Positions 24,424 through 34,569 are shown, numbered from the stretch's first letter. The stretch is 64,000 nt of DNA from Neofamilia massiliensis (GCF_001299475.1 NZ_CYUJ01000003.1:562409-626408), one strand, 5' to 3'. Translations and numbers: made by a program. Notes: generated by a model from the letters alone, not told the origin.

Positions 24424-26622
24424 TTAAAATACTAGGCTGGTTTTAAATAAGTCTCCGTCAATTTCTATGTGGAAGGTCCCTCCTTGAAGTTCAGTTAAAG
24501 ATGAGGCAATTGAAAGTCCAAGACCTGATCCTTCTGTATTTCTAGATGCATCTCCCCTAGTAAATCTTTCTAGCAGTTCTTCTGCAGAAATATTAAGTGG
24601 ATACTTGGAAATATTTTTTAAAGTCAAAGTCGTCTTGTCGCCTCTTTTTAAATCTACATAAAGTCTAGTTCCCTCTAGGCTGTACTTGTAAATATTTGAA
24701 AGGAGATTTTCTAAAATCCTATAAGTTTGGTTGCCGTCTAATTTTAAAATTAGGGGACCTGGGTCAGATGTAAAGTTTACAGAAATATTTTTTTCTTCTA
24801 ACTTGTCTTCCCATTCTCCTAAGACCTGGTCGACTAGTTGGGCAAAGTCTAAGTCTTCTAAGTGAAGGTCAATAGCCTTGGCAGTTGCCTTAGAAAGATC
24901 AAAGAGATTTTCTATTAAAATCTTTAACTTGTGGGCCTTGTCATTTATTACTTGGGCATATTGGACTTTTGCTTCCATGTCTTGGTCCTCGTCTATTAAA
25001 AGTTCTGAATAGTTAATTATAGATGTTAGCGGAGTCTTCAGGTCGTGAGAGACGTTGGTAATTAATTCTGTCTTCATTCTCTCAGACTTTAAGGCATCTT
25101 CTATGGCCAAGTCCATATTTTGGCTGACTGTGTTTAAATTGTGGGCCAGGGTTTTAAACCTGGTCTTGTCTTCGTCTACCTGGCTGGTAAAGTCGCCGTC
25201 TTTGATTTTTGAAGACAAGTCTTCTAAGGCTAAGATGCTATCGTAGTAGCCCTTTAAAAAATAACTTATTCCAAAAACTAAAATGCACCAAAGGAAAAAT
25301 ACAAAGCCTGGATGGCGGGTAAAAGCGTTAGCGCCAATAAAACCTATTAAAAGCATTAAGCCTAAGGCCAAAAGAACATTTGATTTTTTTGTTCCTTCAA
25401 AGTTTCCAGTAGCCTTTCTTAAGAAAGTTAGAATTTGTCTTTTGAAAAAGCCAACAAATCTTAGGATTAGAGAATTTTTTACAAGATAACTCTTTCCCTT
25501 ATTTGCAAATAAGTCTTTAAATAAAAATACTAGATAGTAAAGACATAGACCAATTAAAAAGGTCATGGCAGTTAGCATTAAAAATCCAAGAATGTATTCA
25601 GCCCTTAAAGATAAGATCCCGGTCCTTAAAAATTCAGTAGACAAGTAAAAGGCTCCATAGGTAAAAATTAAGGATCCAAAAATTATTGCCAGCTCTATAG
25701 GAAATTTTCCTAGAACTTGATAAAATCTGCTGGCCCTTGCCTTGTCATAGGCTGTTAGTAGACTTAGAATTAAGAAAATTCCTGTAGCTGCAGTTAAAAA
25801 TATGGCTAACTTTGGGAAAAATCCATCTTGAAAGCTTGTCTTAGATAAAAATTCAGCGTAGGCTGGACTGGAAACATCTAGGGCATAGGCAAAGTTTAAG
25901 TCTTTAATTTTATTTGTAGAACTAATACTTTTATAAATTTCATCAACAGCATCTTCTAAATAAGATAAGGCCCTTGTAGCTTTGCCTTCCACACCAGCAT
26001 TGGTCTTTAAAATTTTTGCTGTCTTGCCGTCATAAGTTCCCACTACATAGACGTAAGTTTCATCAAAGTCCATATTAAGCGGATCAAATTTAAAGTCGCT
26101 GCCATAGGTCCTTAAAAATATATTGTCGTTAGTTAAATACCTAAGCTTGTAGGCTTCTTGGTCCTTATAAAGAGGATTGTAGTAATAAAACTCTTCAGCT
26201 GAAACTTCTTTGGTATTAATATTGCCTTCATCATAGGTCGTTTCTTTTAAGAAAATATCTTTATCAGCTGAAGCCTTATAAAATTTTGCTATAAATCCTT
26301 CAAAGGTTCTAATAGTAACTTGGTCTTCGTCAAAGCTTATAAGAGAATAGTCTTCGTAGTAGTCTTCTCCATAATCATCAAAACTTGGACTGTCTTTTTT
26401 TTCTGACCTTAAATAATAGCTAAAGATTCCATCTAAATCGGGATTAGTGTCATCATAAAGGGAGCTAGAAACTCCATTCATTATTGACCAGTAGGCTGCC
26501 GACTTATCGCCTGTAAGATTTAAAGGAAGAAAAAAACTAAGTGAGCTACAAACTAAGGTAATGATTAAAAGGCCTAGTAAAATATATTTTCCTTCATACA
26601 AAAATTTATTTCCATCTTTCAT
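24424..26622 (-). CDS. Sensor histidine kinase with large extracellular domain
   Basis: 732 residues. A first helix (about 13-32) is followed by an extracellular domain of roughly 230 residues rich in Asp, Tyr and Ser. Several more membrane helices (about 268-460) follow, then a HAMP-like segment, and the HisKA box NVSHDLKTPLTSIINYSELL with the phospho-accepting His. The ATP-binding domain has the N box NLLSNIYKYS, a G1 box RNTEGSGLGLSIA, and ends at residue 732. It pairs with the response regulator five bases upstream. The signal sensed is unknown. Confidence 0.9.
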   Translation of the reverse strand: MKDGNKFLYEGKYILLGLLIITLVCSSLSFFLPLNLTGDKSAAYWSIMNGVSSSLYDDTNPDLDGIFSYYLRSEKKDSPSFDDYGEDYYEDYSLISFDEDQVTIRTFEGFIAKFYKASADKDIFLKETTYDEGNINTKEVSAEEFYYYNPLYKDQEAYKLRYLTNDNIFLRTYGSDFKFDPLNMDFDETYVYVVGTYDGKTAKILKTNAGVEGKATRALSYLEDAVDEIYKSISSTNKIKDLNFAYALDVSSPAYAEFLSKTSFQDGFFPKLAIFLTAATGIFLILSLLTAYDKARASRFYQVLGKFPIELAIIFGSLIFTYGAFYLSTEFLRTGILSLRAEYILGFLMLTAMTFLIGLCLYYLVFLFKDLFANKGKSYLVKNSLILRFVGFFKRQILTFLRKATGNFEGTKKSNVLLALGLMLLIGFIGANAFTRHPGFVFFLWCILVFGISYFLKGYYDSILALEDLSSKIKDGDFTSQVDEDKTRFKTLAHNLNTVSQNMDLAIEDALKSERMKTELITNVSHDLKTPLTSIINYSELLIDEDQDMEAKVQYAQVINDKAHKLKILIENLFDLSKATAKAIDLHLEDLDFAQLVDQVLGEWEDKLEEKNISVNFTSDPGPLILKLDGNQTYRILENLLSNIYKYSLEGTRLYVDLKRGDKTTLTLKNISKYPLNISAEELLERFTRGDASRNTEGSGLGLSIASSLTELQGGTFHIEIDGDLFKTSLVF

Positions 26623-26627
26623 TTGTC

Positions 26628-27326
26628 CTATCTCCTTTTAGGGCTAACAAATTTATAGCCCAATCCCCAGGCCACTTGGAGGTAAATTGGCTTGTTGGGA
26701 TTTATTTCAATTTTTTCTCTTATTCGTCTAATGTGGACAGTTACAGTTTTAGTTTCGATAGCAGGCTCATTCCAAACTCTTTCATAAATTTCGTCTACAG
26801 AAAAGACCCTGTTTGGATTTGACATGAGAAGCTCTAAAATCTTGTATTCAATTGAAGTTAAAAAGATTTTTTCATCTTCAACTGAAACAGACTTGTCCAA
26901 GGTATTTAATTTAACTGTGCCAATTTCTATAATATTGTCGTCCTTGGATTCCTTGTACTTGTAAAACCTTCTAATATTAGAATTTACTCTGGCTATTAGT
27001 TCAAGGGGATTAAAGGGCTTGGTTATATAGTCGTCTGCTCCAATGTCTAGGCCCATAACCTTGTCATAGTCTTCGCTTTTTGCAGATAAAATTATTATAG
27101 GAACATAAGAATCTTTTCGAAGCTCCATTATTGCCTCTTCGCCTGTTAAATTTGGCATCATTAAGTCCATTATTACTAAGTCGATTTTTTCTCTATTAAA
27201 TATTTCCAGGCACTCTTTGCCATCTGCTGCAAAGACTAGGTCATAGCCTGCATTTTTTAAATATATGCCAATTGATTCTCTAATGGCCTTGTCATCTTCA
27301 GCAACTAAAATTTTAAATTTGTCCAT
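26628..27326 (-). CDS. OmpR/PhoB-family response regulator
   Basis: 232 residues. Receiver domain with acidic pair EDD at the start, phospho-acceptor Asp in LVIMDLMMPN, the conserved SAKSED (Thr/Ser) and ITKPFNP (Lys) positions. A winged-helix DNA-binding domain follows, with ALIETKTVTVHIRRIREKIE-type recognition region and the terminal VAWGLGYKF. I chose the ATG at 27326 because TTGGAGG is just upstream; an earlier in-frame start at 27365 would add 13 residues that do not belong to the domain. First gene of the two-component operon. Confidence 0.93.
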   Translation of the reverse strand: MDKFKILVAEDDKAIRESIGIYLKNAGYDLVFAADGKECLEIFNREKIDLVIMDLMMPNLTGEEAIMELRKDSYVPIIILSAKSEDYDKVMGLDIGADDYITKPFNPLELIARVNSNIRRFYKYKESKDDNIIEIGTVKLNTLDKSVSVEDEKIFLTSIEYKILELLMSNPNRVFSVDEIYERVWNEPAIETKTVTVHIRRIREKIEINPNKPIYLQVAWGLGYKFVSPKRR

Positions 27327-27463
27327 AATTTTTTCCTCCAAATTTATACTAACAAAAAACTTCAACTTATTTTTTGCATAATTCTTACAAAATTATTAAG
27401 AAATTTACTCTTGGTTCTATTATAGAAGATATTTTAAAATTTTTCTTCACAAAAAAACCTAGC

Positions 27464-30436
27464 TTATTTTACTAGGTCTCTTTCGTATATATCTCTATAA
27501 GGGTCTAAGTTTTCTAAGGCCAAGTCCTTGTAGGTTTTTGCGTCTTCTTTAAAAAGCTCTTTAAAATATTTTTCTCCTTGGTCTTTCTCAATATTTTTTG
27601 AAGTTGTATACATGACAAAGTTTAAAATTCCCAAAGCCCTTGGGTCTTTTATTTGCTGGTCTGCTTCCAGCCCTAAGTCTAAATATTTTTTTGCATTTTC
27701 TAAATCCTTTTCTTCAAAGGCTATTAGACTCATATAGGAATATAAAACTGACCTCTTCCAATAAAAGTCATAGGCTTCAAAAATTTCCTGAGCCTTGGAA
27801 AAATATAATTTGCTCTCTTCTAGATTTTTTTCATAGTAAAGAGTCTTACCAATATTTATATAAAAAACTGCCAGTGACGACTGAACCTTTTTTTCTGAGC
27901 CTAGGTCTATGGCTTTTAAAAATTCTTTTTTGGCCCTAGAATAATCTTTTCTCGCCAAATATATTTCTCCTATATAAGAATAGGCAGCGGCAATGTTAGT
28001 TGCATATTGGTTGGCGATTTCTTCTATAACAGAGAGGGTGTTAATTGAATCCCTTAAAAGTTTTTCTGCTTGGTCATAGGTCCCCTTCATTAAATAGTAA
28101 AGACCTTTAAATCTTAAAAACATAGAAATTTCCTTGTGGTAGTTGGCCTGGGCTGATAACTTTAAGCCTTCTTCAATATAGGCTCCCATGTCAGCACTTT
28201 CATTAACTTGGATTTTATAATAAATTAGCTGCTTGTAGGCCTTTAGCATATATGAAAGATCGTCAGAAAATTTGGCCTTAGTTAGAACATAGTTAATGTC
28301 TTTAAGGCCTAGTTCATAGGATCCTGTTCTTATTAAATACCTGCCTCTTATATAAAAATATTTTTTCTTCAAGTCTTCCAGGTCTGCACAGCCAGTTTTT
28401 TCTAGCTGGTCTAATTTTTCTTTTAAGCTAAAAAGTCTCTCATCTATAAGCTCACTTTCAATATAAATTTTTCTATTTTCGTTAAAGTCTATATCTTCTA
28501 AAACTGGATAGAGTTCGTGGCTGTAAGTTAGATAGTAGTCGAGGATTTCAATTTCGTAGAAGACTTCCTTGGCCTGGTCTTCTCCTTGGTAGAAGTGATA
28601 GGAAAGTTCTTCTAAATATTTTAGTTTATTTTTATATATTTTCGGATTTTTTTCTAAAAGGTCGCCAATTTTTTTGTGGTAGAGCCTTCTTCTAGCCTTG
28701 TTTGAGTCTAAGTAGACAAAGTCCTTGATTTTTTTGTAGACAAAGTCATAGTAAAGGGTGCCGTCTTTTTCTATTTCGTAGAGGATATTTCTCTTTGCTA
28801 ACTTGTCCAAAAGGTTGACAGTTACTTCTCTGTCCAAGTCTGTTAACTTAAAAATTATTTCTAGAGGAAAGGGTTCTTTAAAAAAAGACAAGAGATTTAA
28901 AAGGCTTTTCTCTCCTTGTTTAAAGGAAGTAAAACGAGACCTTATGTCCCTAACTAGCCTTTCATTAAGCTGGCCAATTTCTTTACCTTCAATGGCCTGG
29001 CTGGTAAAGACTTCCATAAAGAGAGGATTGCCTTGGGCCTGGTCATAAATTTTTTTAAAAGAATCTTTTTTAAAGTCAGGTCCCATAACCTTTCTTACAT
29101 ATTTTTCTCCTTCTTCATAGGTAAGCGGCCTTAGGAAAATTTTTTCTAAAATTCTATACTTGTCTAAACTGGCAACCATATCATCAACGTAATCATTAGA
29201 CTTAGATCTTGCTGAGAAAAAGTACATGGTCTTAGACGAATCCTTTAAAATTAATTTAGTCAAAATTTTTGCAGAAGGCTCGTCTATCCAGTGGACATCT
29301 TCAAAATTAAAAATCCTATAGATTCCATCGTCTAAAATTTTTATTTGCTCAAGTAATTTTTCTTCTAAGTCCCCTAGGTAAAAATCAAGAGCCTCTCCTC
29401 TGCTACTTGCTTCTTGAATTTTTCTAATGGTTTTTAAAAGCCTGTCAACTCTTGCTCCTTTAATTTTCTCTAAGTTTTCTAAAAAAAATTTTATGACATT
29501 TAAGACCCTGCCTTCTTCAAATTCATAGCAAGGTATATTATAAATTTCAATCTCTCTTGAAAAATCTTCATAGGCCCTAGTTAACAAGGCAGATTTTCCA
29601 ATTCCAGCCTCACCTTCAAGATAAAGAGCTTTAACTTTCCCGGCATTTTTAAAGTTTGAAATAATCTGGTGGATTTGGGCCAGTTCCTTTTCTCTGGCTA
29701 GATAAAAATAAGAATCCTTAGTAGATTTTCTTAAATCTGAATTTATTTTTTCAATGGCTTCTTCGTAAAGATTTTTAATTTCTTGGCCAGGCTTAACGCC
29801 TAATTCTCTTTTTAATAAAACGTCTAAATCAGAATAAAGTTCTATGGTTTTTTTGTAGCGCTTGTTTAGGAGATAATAGGTCATTAAAAGCCTATAATTT
29901 TCTTCGTCTAAGTTGTCAAGGTCAATAAGTTTTTGTAGGTCTCCTTCTACACTTAAGAAATTTCTTTTGTCAATGTCTTCTCTGGCTTTTTCTTGGAGAT
30001 TTCTGTAATATTTTTCAAAATACTGGCCCCTTTTATTGTGAACCCAACGTTCGTATCCTTCAGAATCTCTAAGATTAAAGCCTTGGAGGAAGTCGCCTTG
30101 GTAAAGATAGGATTTGCCCTTGGGATCTTTTAAGAAGTCTTCTAAATCTGTCTCTATATCTATATCTTCATTAAGTTGGAGAATGGTGTTGTTAGGAGTT
30201 AGAATAAAGTCCTTATCTATAGTTTTTCTAGTGTGGTAAAGGACATTTCTCAAATTTTTCTTGGCTGTCTTTTCACTATCTTCTGGCCAAAGGAGTCCTG
30301 CCATTTCCGATCTGGAAACTGTTTTTTGAATTATCATATAGTAAATAAAGCCTTCGATTTTTGAATAGGAAAACTTTACTTTTTTTCCGTCTACATATAT
30401 TTCCCCTAGGCCAAATAATTTCGCCTCAATCTTCAA
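27464..30436 (-). CDS. SARP/BTAD-AAA-TPR transcriptional regulator (TTG start)
   Basis: About 990 residues. The N-terminus has an OmpR-type winged helix and BTAD domain (about 1-235: GEIYVDGKKV, LRNVLYHTRKTID, LDEENYRLLMTYYL). An STAND/AAA ATPase follows with Walker A GEAGIGKS (275-282) and Walker B-like IFNFEDVHWIDEPS. The C-terminal half is made of TPR-like helical repeats. Such regulators sense a ligand through the TPR half. I start it at TTG 30436 (AGAGGTG upstream): a TTGACG-N17-TATAAT promoter sits at 30486-30514, so the longer frame would begin before the transcript. Divergent from the permease-hutH operon, which it may control. Confidence 0.85.
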   Translation of the reverse strand: MKIEAKLFGLGEIYVDGKKVKFSYSKIEGFIYYMIIQKTVSRSEMAGLLWPEDSEKTAKKNLRNVLYHTRKTIDKDFILTPNNTILQLNEDIDIETDLEDFLKDPKGKSYLYQGDFLQGFNLRDSEGYERWVHNKRGQYFEKYYRNLQEKAREDIDKRNFLSVEGDLQKLIDLDNLDEENYRLLMTYYLLNKRYKKTIELYSDLDVLLKRELGVKPGQEIKNLYEEAIEKINSDLRKSTKDSYFYLAREKELAQIHQIISNFKNAGKVKALYLEGEAGIGKSALLTRAYEDFSREIEIYNIPCYEFEEGRVLNVIKFFLENLEKIKGARVDRLLKTIRKIQEASSRGEALDFYLGDLEEKLLEQIKILDDGIYRIFNFEDVHWIDEPSAKILTKLILKDSSKTMYFFSARSKSNDYVDDMVASLDKYRILEKIFLRPLTYEEGEKYVRKVMGPDFKKDSFKKIYDQAQGNPLFMEVFTSQAIEGKEIGQLNERLVRDIRSRFTSFKQGEKSLLNLLSFFKEPFPLEIIFKLTDLDREVTVNLLDKLAKRNILYEIEKDGTLYYDFVYKKIKDFVYLDSNKARRRLYHKKIGDLLEKNPKIYKNKLKYLEELSYHFYQGEDQAKEVFYEIEILDYYLTYSHELYPVLEDIDFNENRKIYIESELIDERLFSLKEKLDQLEKTGCADLEDLKKKYFYIRGRYLIRTGSYELGLKDINYVLTKAKFSDDLSYMLKAYKQLIYYKIQVNESADMGAYIEEGLKLSAQANYHKEISMFLRFKGLYYLMKGTYDQAEKLLRDSINTLSVIEEIANQYATNIAAAYSYIGEIYLARKDYSRAKKEFLKAIDLGSEKKVQSSLAVFYINIGKTLYYEKNLEESKLYFSKAQEIFEAYDFYWKRSVLYSYMSLIAFEEKDLENAKKYLDLGLEADQQIKDPRALGILNFVMYTTSKNIEKDQGEKYFKELFKEDAKTYKDLALENLDPYRDIYERDLVK

Positions 30437-30485
30437 AAATTTGACACCTCTTTCCTGTGAATAATTTTCTGATATTATTGACTTT

Positions 30486-30514
30486 ATTATAGTAGAATAT
30501 AAAATTTTCGTCAA
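30486..30514 (-). promoter_or_regulatory. Promoter of the BTAD regulator
   Basis: On the minus strand TTGACG (30509-30514), 17 bases, TATAAT (30486-30491). Its position rules out translation from upstream frames and supports the TTG start at 30436. Confidence 0.75.
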
Positions 30515-30720
30515 ATTTATAAGGATGAAGAAAAAATTTTTCAAGGACTTTACCTAGATTTTTTCGACTTTATTTTAAAGGTTTTATTTTTTATTAAACG
30601 TTTTTTTGACATTAATTTTGCTGATTTACTAGTTTTATAGGTTTTTAGTCTAGAATTTTTTTTGAGGAAAATCTTTTCCTAAAAGGTCTTTGGATTTATA
30701 TATGTTTTTTTCTAAACTAT

Positions 30721-30741
30721 TAAACATTCTTTTGATGTTTA
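30721..30741 (+). promoter_or_regulatory. Inverted repeat, possible operator of the permease-hutH operon
   Basis: TAAACAT (30721-30727) and ATGTTTA (30735-30741) form a perfect 7-bp inverted repeat with a 7-base centre, about 60 bases before the permease ribosome site. I could not fix the operon's own promoter: TTGATG (30732) with TAGAAT (30758) would need a 20-base spacer. Confidence 0.35.
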
Positions 30742-30801
30742 AGTGGTATATTTACTTTAGAATAGTTGTTATTAAGTTTTAATATTATTAGGAGGACAAT
30801 T

Positions 30802-32178
30802 ATGTCAATTATTACTAACCCTGTAGTAGTATCGGTAATAGTTTTATCGGCACTATGCTTATTAAAATTTAATATTCTTTTAGCCTTGATAGTAGCAGCT
30901 ATTGTTGGGGGCCTTCTTGGTGGAATGCCTTTAGCAGCAGTAAAAGATAGCTTTACTTGGCTTCCAGGAACAGTTGCTCAATCTGAAGAGATTCCTGGAG
31001 TTGTTGACGTTCTTATTGATGGTATGGGTGGAAACTCTGCTACAGCCTTAGCTTATATCCTACTTGGTGTTTTCGCTGTAGGTTTAGCTAGATCTGGTCT
31101 TGGAACTATTCTTTCCAGAAAGCTATCAGGAACCCTAGGTAAGAGCAAGGCTGCTATGGTATTTACAATTGCAGCAGTTGGATGTTTATCTCAAAACTTA
31201 ATTCCAATTCACATTGCTTATATGCCTATTTTAATTCCACCACTACTAGGCCTAATGAACCAAATGAAGTTAGACAGAAGAGCTATGGCTATAGCACTTA
31301 CCTTCTCAGTTAAGGCACCTTATATTGTAATTCCAGCAGGATTCGGACTTATTTTCCAAGGTATAATCAGAGACCAAGTGAATGCAAATGGCCTTAATGT
31401 TACAATAGGTGATGTAACTTCTGTTAACTGGATTGGCGGTCTATCAATGCTTATAGGTCTAATTATTATGGCTACTTACTTTATGAGCAAGCCAAGAGAA
31501 TATGAAGACCTACCAATTATTGGTCAAGAAGAAGGAGCAGATGAAAAAGAAGTAACTATGAACAAGCAAGCTTGGGCAGCCTTAATTGGCGCCATCGTTA
31601 CTGCCTTTACTTCTATTGCTACTGAATCACTTCCACTTTCTGCCTTATTTGGTGTATTAACTATGTTAATCCTAGGCGGAATTAAATTCTCAGAACTTGA
31701 TGACGTAGTAAATGGCGGTATTGGCATGATGGGCTTTATAGCCTTTGTAATGCTAGTTGCAGCAGGATACGGTGCAGTTTTATCTGCTACTGGAGCTGTT
31801 GAAAGCCTTGTTAAAGCATCAGCAGCAGCTATGCACGGTAACAAAGCAGTTGCAGCCTTTGTAATGCTTCTAATTGGACTTTTAATTACAATGGGAATCG
31901 GATCTTCCTTCTCAACAATTCCAATTATTGCTACTATCTTCGTTCCACTAGGACTTGAATTAGGATTCTCACCAAAATCTATAATCCTATTAGTAGCTTT
32001 AGCAGGAGCTTTAGGAGATGCAGGTTCACCAGCATCTGACTCAACTCTTGGACCAACATCAGCTCTTAATGCTGACGGTCAACACGACCATATTTGGGAC
32101 TCTTGTGTTCCATCATTTATAGCATTCAATATCCCACTAATTATTGGTGGCGTTATTGGCACTATGATTTTAGGATAA
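30802..32178 (+). CDS. YuiF-like Na+/H+ antiporter-family permease, probable histidine transporter
   Basis: 458 residues, about 11-12 membrane helices. The profile and blocks such as NSATALAYILLGVFAVGLAR, and the C-terminal GALGDAGSPASDSTLGPTSA, fit the YuiF branch of the Na_H_antiporter superfamily, several members of which sit beside hutH and carry amino acids. The ATG at 30802 has GGAGG six bases upstream; an upstream TTG at 30766 has no site and precedes it without reason. hutH follows after 62 bases without a terminator, so histidine uptake is the natural inference. Confidence 0.82.
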   Translation: MSIITNPVVVSVIVLSALCLLKFNILLALIVAAIVGGLLGGMPLAAVKDSFTWLPGTVAQSEEIPGVVDVLIDGMGGNSATALAYILLGVFAVGLARSGLGTILSRKLSGTLGKSKAAMVFTIAAVGCLSQNLIPIHIAYMPILIPPLLGLMNQMKLDRRAMAIALTFSVKAPYIVIPAGFGLIFQGIIRDQVNANGLNVTIGDVTSVNWIGGLSMLIGLIIMATYFMSKPREYEDLPIIGQEEGADEKEVTMNKQAWAALIGAIVTAFTSIATESLPLSALFGVLTMLILGGIKFSELDDVVNGGIGMMGFIAFVMLVAAGYGAVLSATGAVESLVKASAAAMHGNKAVAAFVMLLIGLLITMGIGSSFSTIPIIATIFVPLGLELGFSPKSIILLVALAGALGDAGSPASDSTLGPTSALNADGQHDHIWDSCVPSFIAFNIPLIIGGVIGTMILG

Positions 32179-32240
32179 TAAAGTCATTGTAAGAAGAAAA
32201 AACTTAATAACACTATTAAAAATCGGGAGGTAAATTAATA

Positions 32241-33782
32241 ATGGAAAAAGTAATTTTAACTGGCGACAGCCTTACTTTAGACCAAGTAATTGCTGTTGCT
32301 AGAGACTATGCACAAGTAGAAATCGACGAAAAAACTATGGAACAAGTAGTTGCTTCAAGAAAAGTTGTTGAAGACATTGTTGAATCTGAAAGAGTAGTAT
32401 ACGGTGTTAACACAGGATTTGGTTCTCTAGCTAGAGTATCAATTTCAAAAGAAGACACAGCCCAACTACAAGAAAACCTAATTAGGTCTCACGCTGTTGG
32501 TTACGGCGCTCCACTTGCTGACGATGAAGTAAGAGCAATTATTTTAATTAGAGTTAACTCTTTAATTAAAGGTGTATCTGCTATTAGAAGAGAAACAATT
32601 GAAACTCTACTTGCAATGTTAAACAAGGGTGTTGTTCCTTATATTCCAGAAAAAGGATCAATTGGTGCATCTGGTGACCTTTGTCCACTAAGCCATATGG
32701 TTCTTCCAATGTTAGGTCTTGGCTATGCTTTCTACGAAGATGAACTTCTAGATGGTAAAGACGCTATGGAAAAAGCTGGTATTCCAATAATTAAACTTGG
32801 AGCAAAAGAAGGACTAGCACTAAACAACGGTACAACTGTAATGACAGCTATCGGTGCCCTAGCAACTTATGACGCCCTAGAACTTGCAAAAGTTGCAGAT
32901 ATTACTGGAGCTTTATCACTAGAAGCCCACAGAGGAATTATCGACGCCTTCTATGATAAACTTCACGACATTAGACCTCACCAAGGTAACCTAACAACTG
33001 CTGAAAATATTAGAAACCTAACAGAAGGTTCTACTTTAACAACTCACACAGCAGAAATTAGAGTTCAAGACGCTTATACTCTAAGATGTATGCCACAAGT
33101 TCATGGTGCTTCTAAAGACACTATTAACTATGTAAGATCTAAGGTAGACATTGAACTTAACGCAGCAACTGACAACCCAATTGTATTCTCAGATGGCCAA
33201 GTTATTTCAGGTGGTAACTTCCACGGTGAACCAATGGCTCAACCATTTGACTTCTTATGTATTGGTGCAGCAGAATTAGCAAACATTTCAGAAAGAAGAA
33301 TCGAAAGATTAGTTAACGCAACTCTATCTGAATTCCCATCTTTCTTAGTTAAAAAACCAGGTCTAAACTCTGGCTTTATGATTACTCAATATTCTGCAGC
33401 AGCTTTAGTATCTGAAAACAAAGTACTAGCACATCCTGCTTCTGTAGACTCAATAACATCTTGTGAAAACCAAGAAGACTTTGTATCTATGGGAACAATT
33501 GCATCTAGGAACGCTAGAGACATTGTTGAAAACCTAAAGAGAGTTGTAGCAACTGAACTAATGGCAGCTTGCCAAGCTATAGACTTTAGAAAAGATTTAA
33601 ATCCAGATCTAAAACTAGGTAAGGGAACTCAAGCAGCCTATGACCTTGTTAGAGAAAACATTCCATTTATCGATGACGACAAGAACTTCGAATTATTCGA
33701 CGAACTTGAAATAGCAACTGCTATAATCGAAGATGGTAGCTTACTAGAAGCTGTAGAAGCTGTAGTAAAATTAAATAACTAA
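32241..33782 (+). CDS. hutH: Histidine ammonia-lyase
   Basis: Removes ammonia from L-histidine to give urocanate. The 513-residue length is standard. The MIO prosthetic group forms from the ASG tripeptide in KGSIGASGDLCPLSHM (about residues 137-152). Other family blocks are YGVNTGFGSLA and NPIVFSDGQVISGGNFHGEP. It lies behind the permease as a two-gene operon, then a strong terminator. None of the later pathway genes (hutU, hutI, ftcD, hutG) is in the window. Codon use is biased to a few codons, as in highly expressed genes. Confidence 0.96.
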   Translation: MEKVILTGDSLTLDQVIAVARDYAQVEIDEKTMEQVVASRKVVEDIVESERVVYGVNTGFGSLARVSISKEDTAQLQENLIRSHAVGYGAPLADDEVRAIILIRVNSLIKGVSAIRRETIETLLAMLNKGVVPYIPEKGSIGASGDLCPLSHMVLPMLGLGYAFYEDELLDGKDAMEKAGIPIIKLGAKEGLALNNGTTVMTAIGALATYDALELAKVADITGALSLEAHRGIIDAFYDKLHDIRPHQGNLTTAENIRNLTEGSTLTTHTAEIRVQDAYTLRCMPQVHGASKDTINYVRSKVDIELNAATDNPIVFSDGQVISGGNFHGEPMAQPFDFLCIGAAELANISERRIERLVNATLSEFPSFLVKKPGLNSGFMITQYSAAALVSENKVLAHPASVDSITSCENQEDFVSMGTIASRNARDIVENLKRVVATELMAACQAIDFRKDLNPDLKLGKGTQAAYDLVRENIPFIDDDKNFELFDELEIATAIIEDGSLLEAVEAVVKLNN

Positions 33783-33798
33783 TAAGTTATAATACAAA

Positions 33799-33830
33799 AC
33801 CCTCAAGTACAAAACTTGAGGGTCTTTTCT
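33799..33830 (+). terminator. Terminator of hutH
   Basis: Perfect 10-bp stem ACCCTCAAGT (33799-33808) / ACTTGAGGGT (33814-33823), five-base loop, then a T-rich tail. Confidence 0.9.
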
Positions 33831-33849
33831 TTGGAAAATTTTTTAATAT

Positions 33850-34542
33850 TTAATTTTCTTGATTAGCTAAATATATTAAAGAAAGATATGTTATCTTACA
33901 AAGTTCTGCCCTTCTAAAAGGTCTATCTCCTTCAAAGTAGCCTTCAGATCCTTTAGAATCAAAAATTCCTAGTTTAACAAGGCCTGATAAATAGTCTGCT
34001 ATATCTAAGTCGTTGCCAAGGGCTCTGCCAATTTGGTCTAAGTCCTTGTAGAGAAGGTTGCTGTGGTCATAAGAAGGTGGAACTTCTAAGGCTCTGGCAA
34101 AATAAACTGCCAAATCTTCTCTTTTTGGATAGGCATCATTTAAGCTTGGGTCATCAACTAAATAACCTTTTTTCAAAGCATCTTCTACCTCTGACTGATA
34201 AATAATATTTTTATATAGGCAGTAAGTAAAGGCCTCCTTGGCCCAAGGAGAAATTTTATATTTGTCTGCTAAAGATCCATAGGACTTTAAGGCATTTTCT
34301 ATTTCTGCTTGGTCAGGCTGTTTTATTTTTTGTATCATAGTTAGACTTTCTAAAAATGACACATATCTTTCTGGCCTAAAAGTCCCATCTGGATAGCCAC
34401 TAATAACACCTTCATTAGTTAAATTATCAATATAACTTTTAGCCCAGTGGTCACTAGCCAGGTCAGAAAATTCTACTGCCTGAGCTTTAATTGGCAGAAG
34501 CAAAATTGTTAGAATCAACATTAGACTTATAAACTTTTTCAT
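33850..34542 (-). CDS. Small SLH-domain surface protein
   Basis: About 230 residues: signal peptide (KKFISLMLILTILLLP, cleavage near AQA), then three SLH modules and almost nothing else. The first is classical (FSDLASDHWAKSYI, then ISGYPDGTFRPER). The second and third are more diverged (SPWAKEAFTYCL; FEGDRPFRRAEL). SLH trios bind pyruvylated secondary wall polymer. With no extra domain it may be a filler or an adaptor. I start at ATG 34542, after AGGGAGGG; the 34563 start has no site. It follows the large surface protein gene by about 30 bases, so the two may be co-expressed. Confidence 0.85.
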   Translation of the reverse strand: MKKFISLMLILTILLLPIKAQAVEFSDLASDHWAKSYIDNLTNEGVISGYPDGTFRPERYVSFLESLTMIQKIKQPDQAEIENALKSYGSLADKYKISPWAKEAFTYCLYKNIIYQSEVEDALKKGYLVDDPSLNDAYPKREDLAVYFARALEVPPSYDHSNLLYKDLDQIGRALGNDLDIADYLSGLVKLGIFDSKGSEGYFEGDRPFRRAELCKITYLSLIYLANQEN

Positions 34543-34569
34543 AGGTCCCTCCCTTTTAAACAAGCAGTT

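Noticed and set aside
30437-30544. N-terminal extension of the BTAD regulator (hydrophobic MKNFFFILIN.. start)
   Set aside because: A good promoter (TTGACG-N17-TATAAT) lies within it, so this part is not expected in the mRNA. The hydrophobic start is A/T-rich promoter DNA read as protein.
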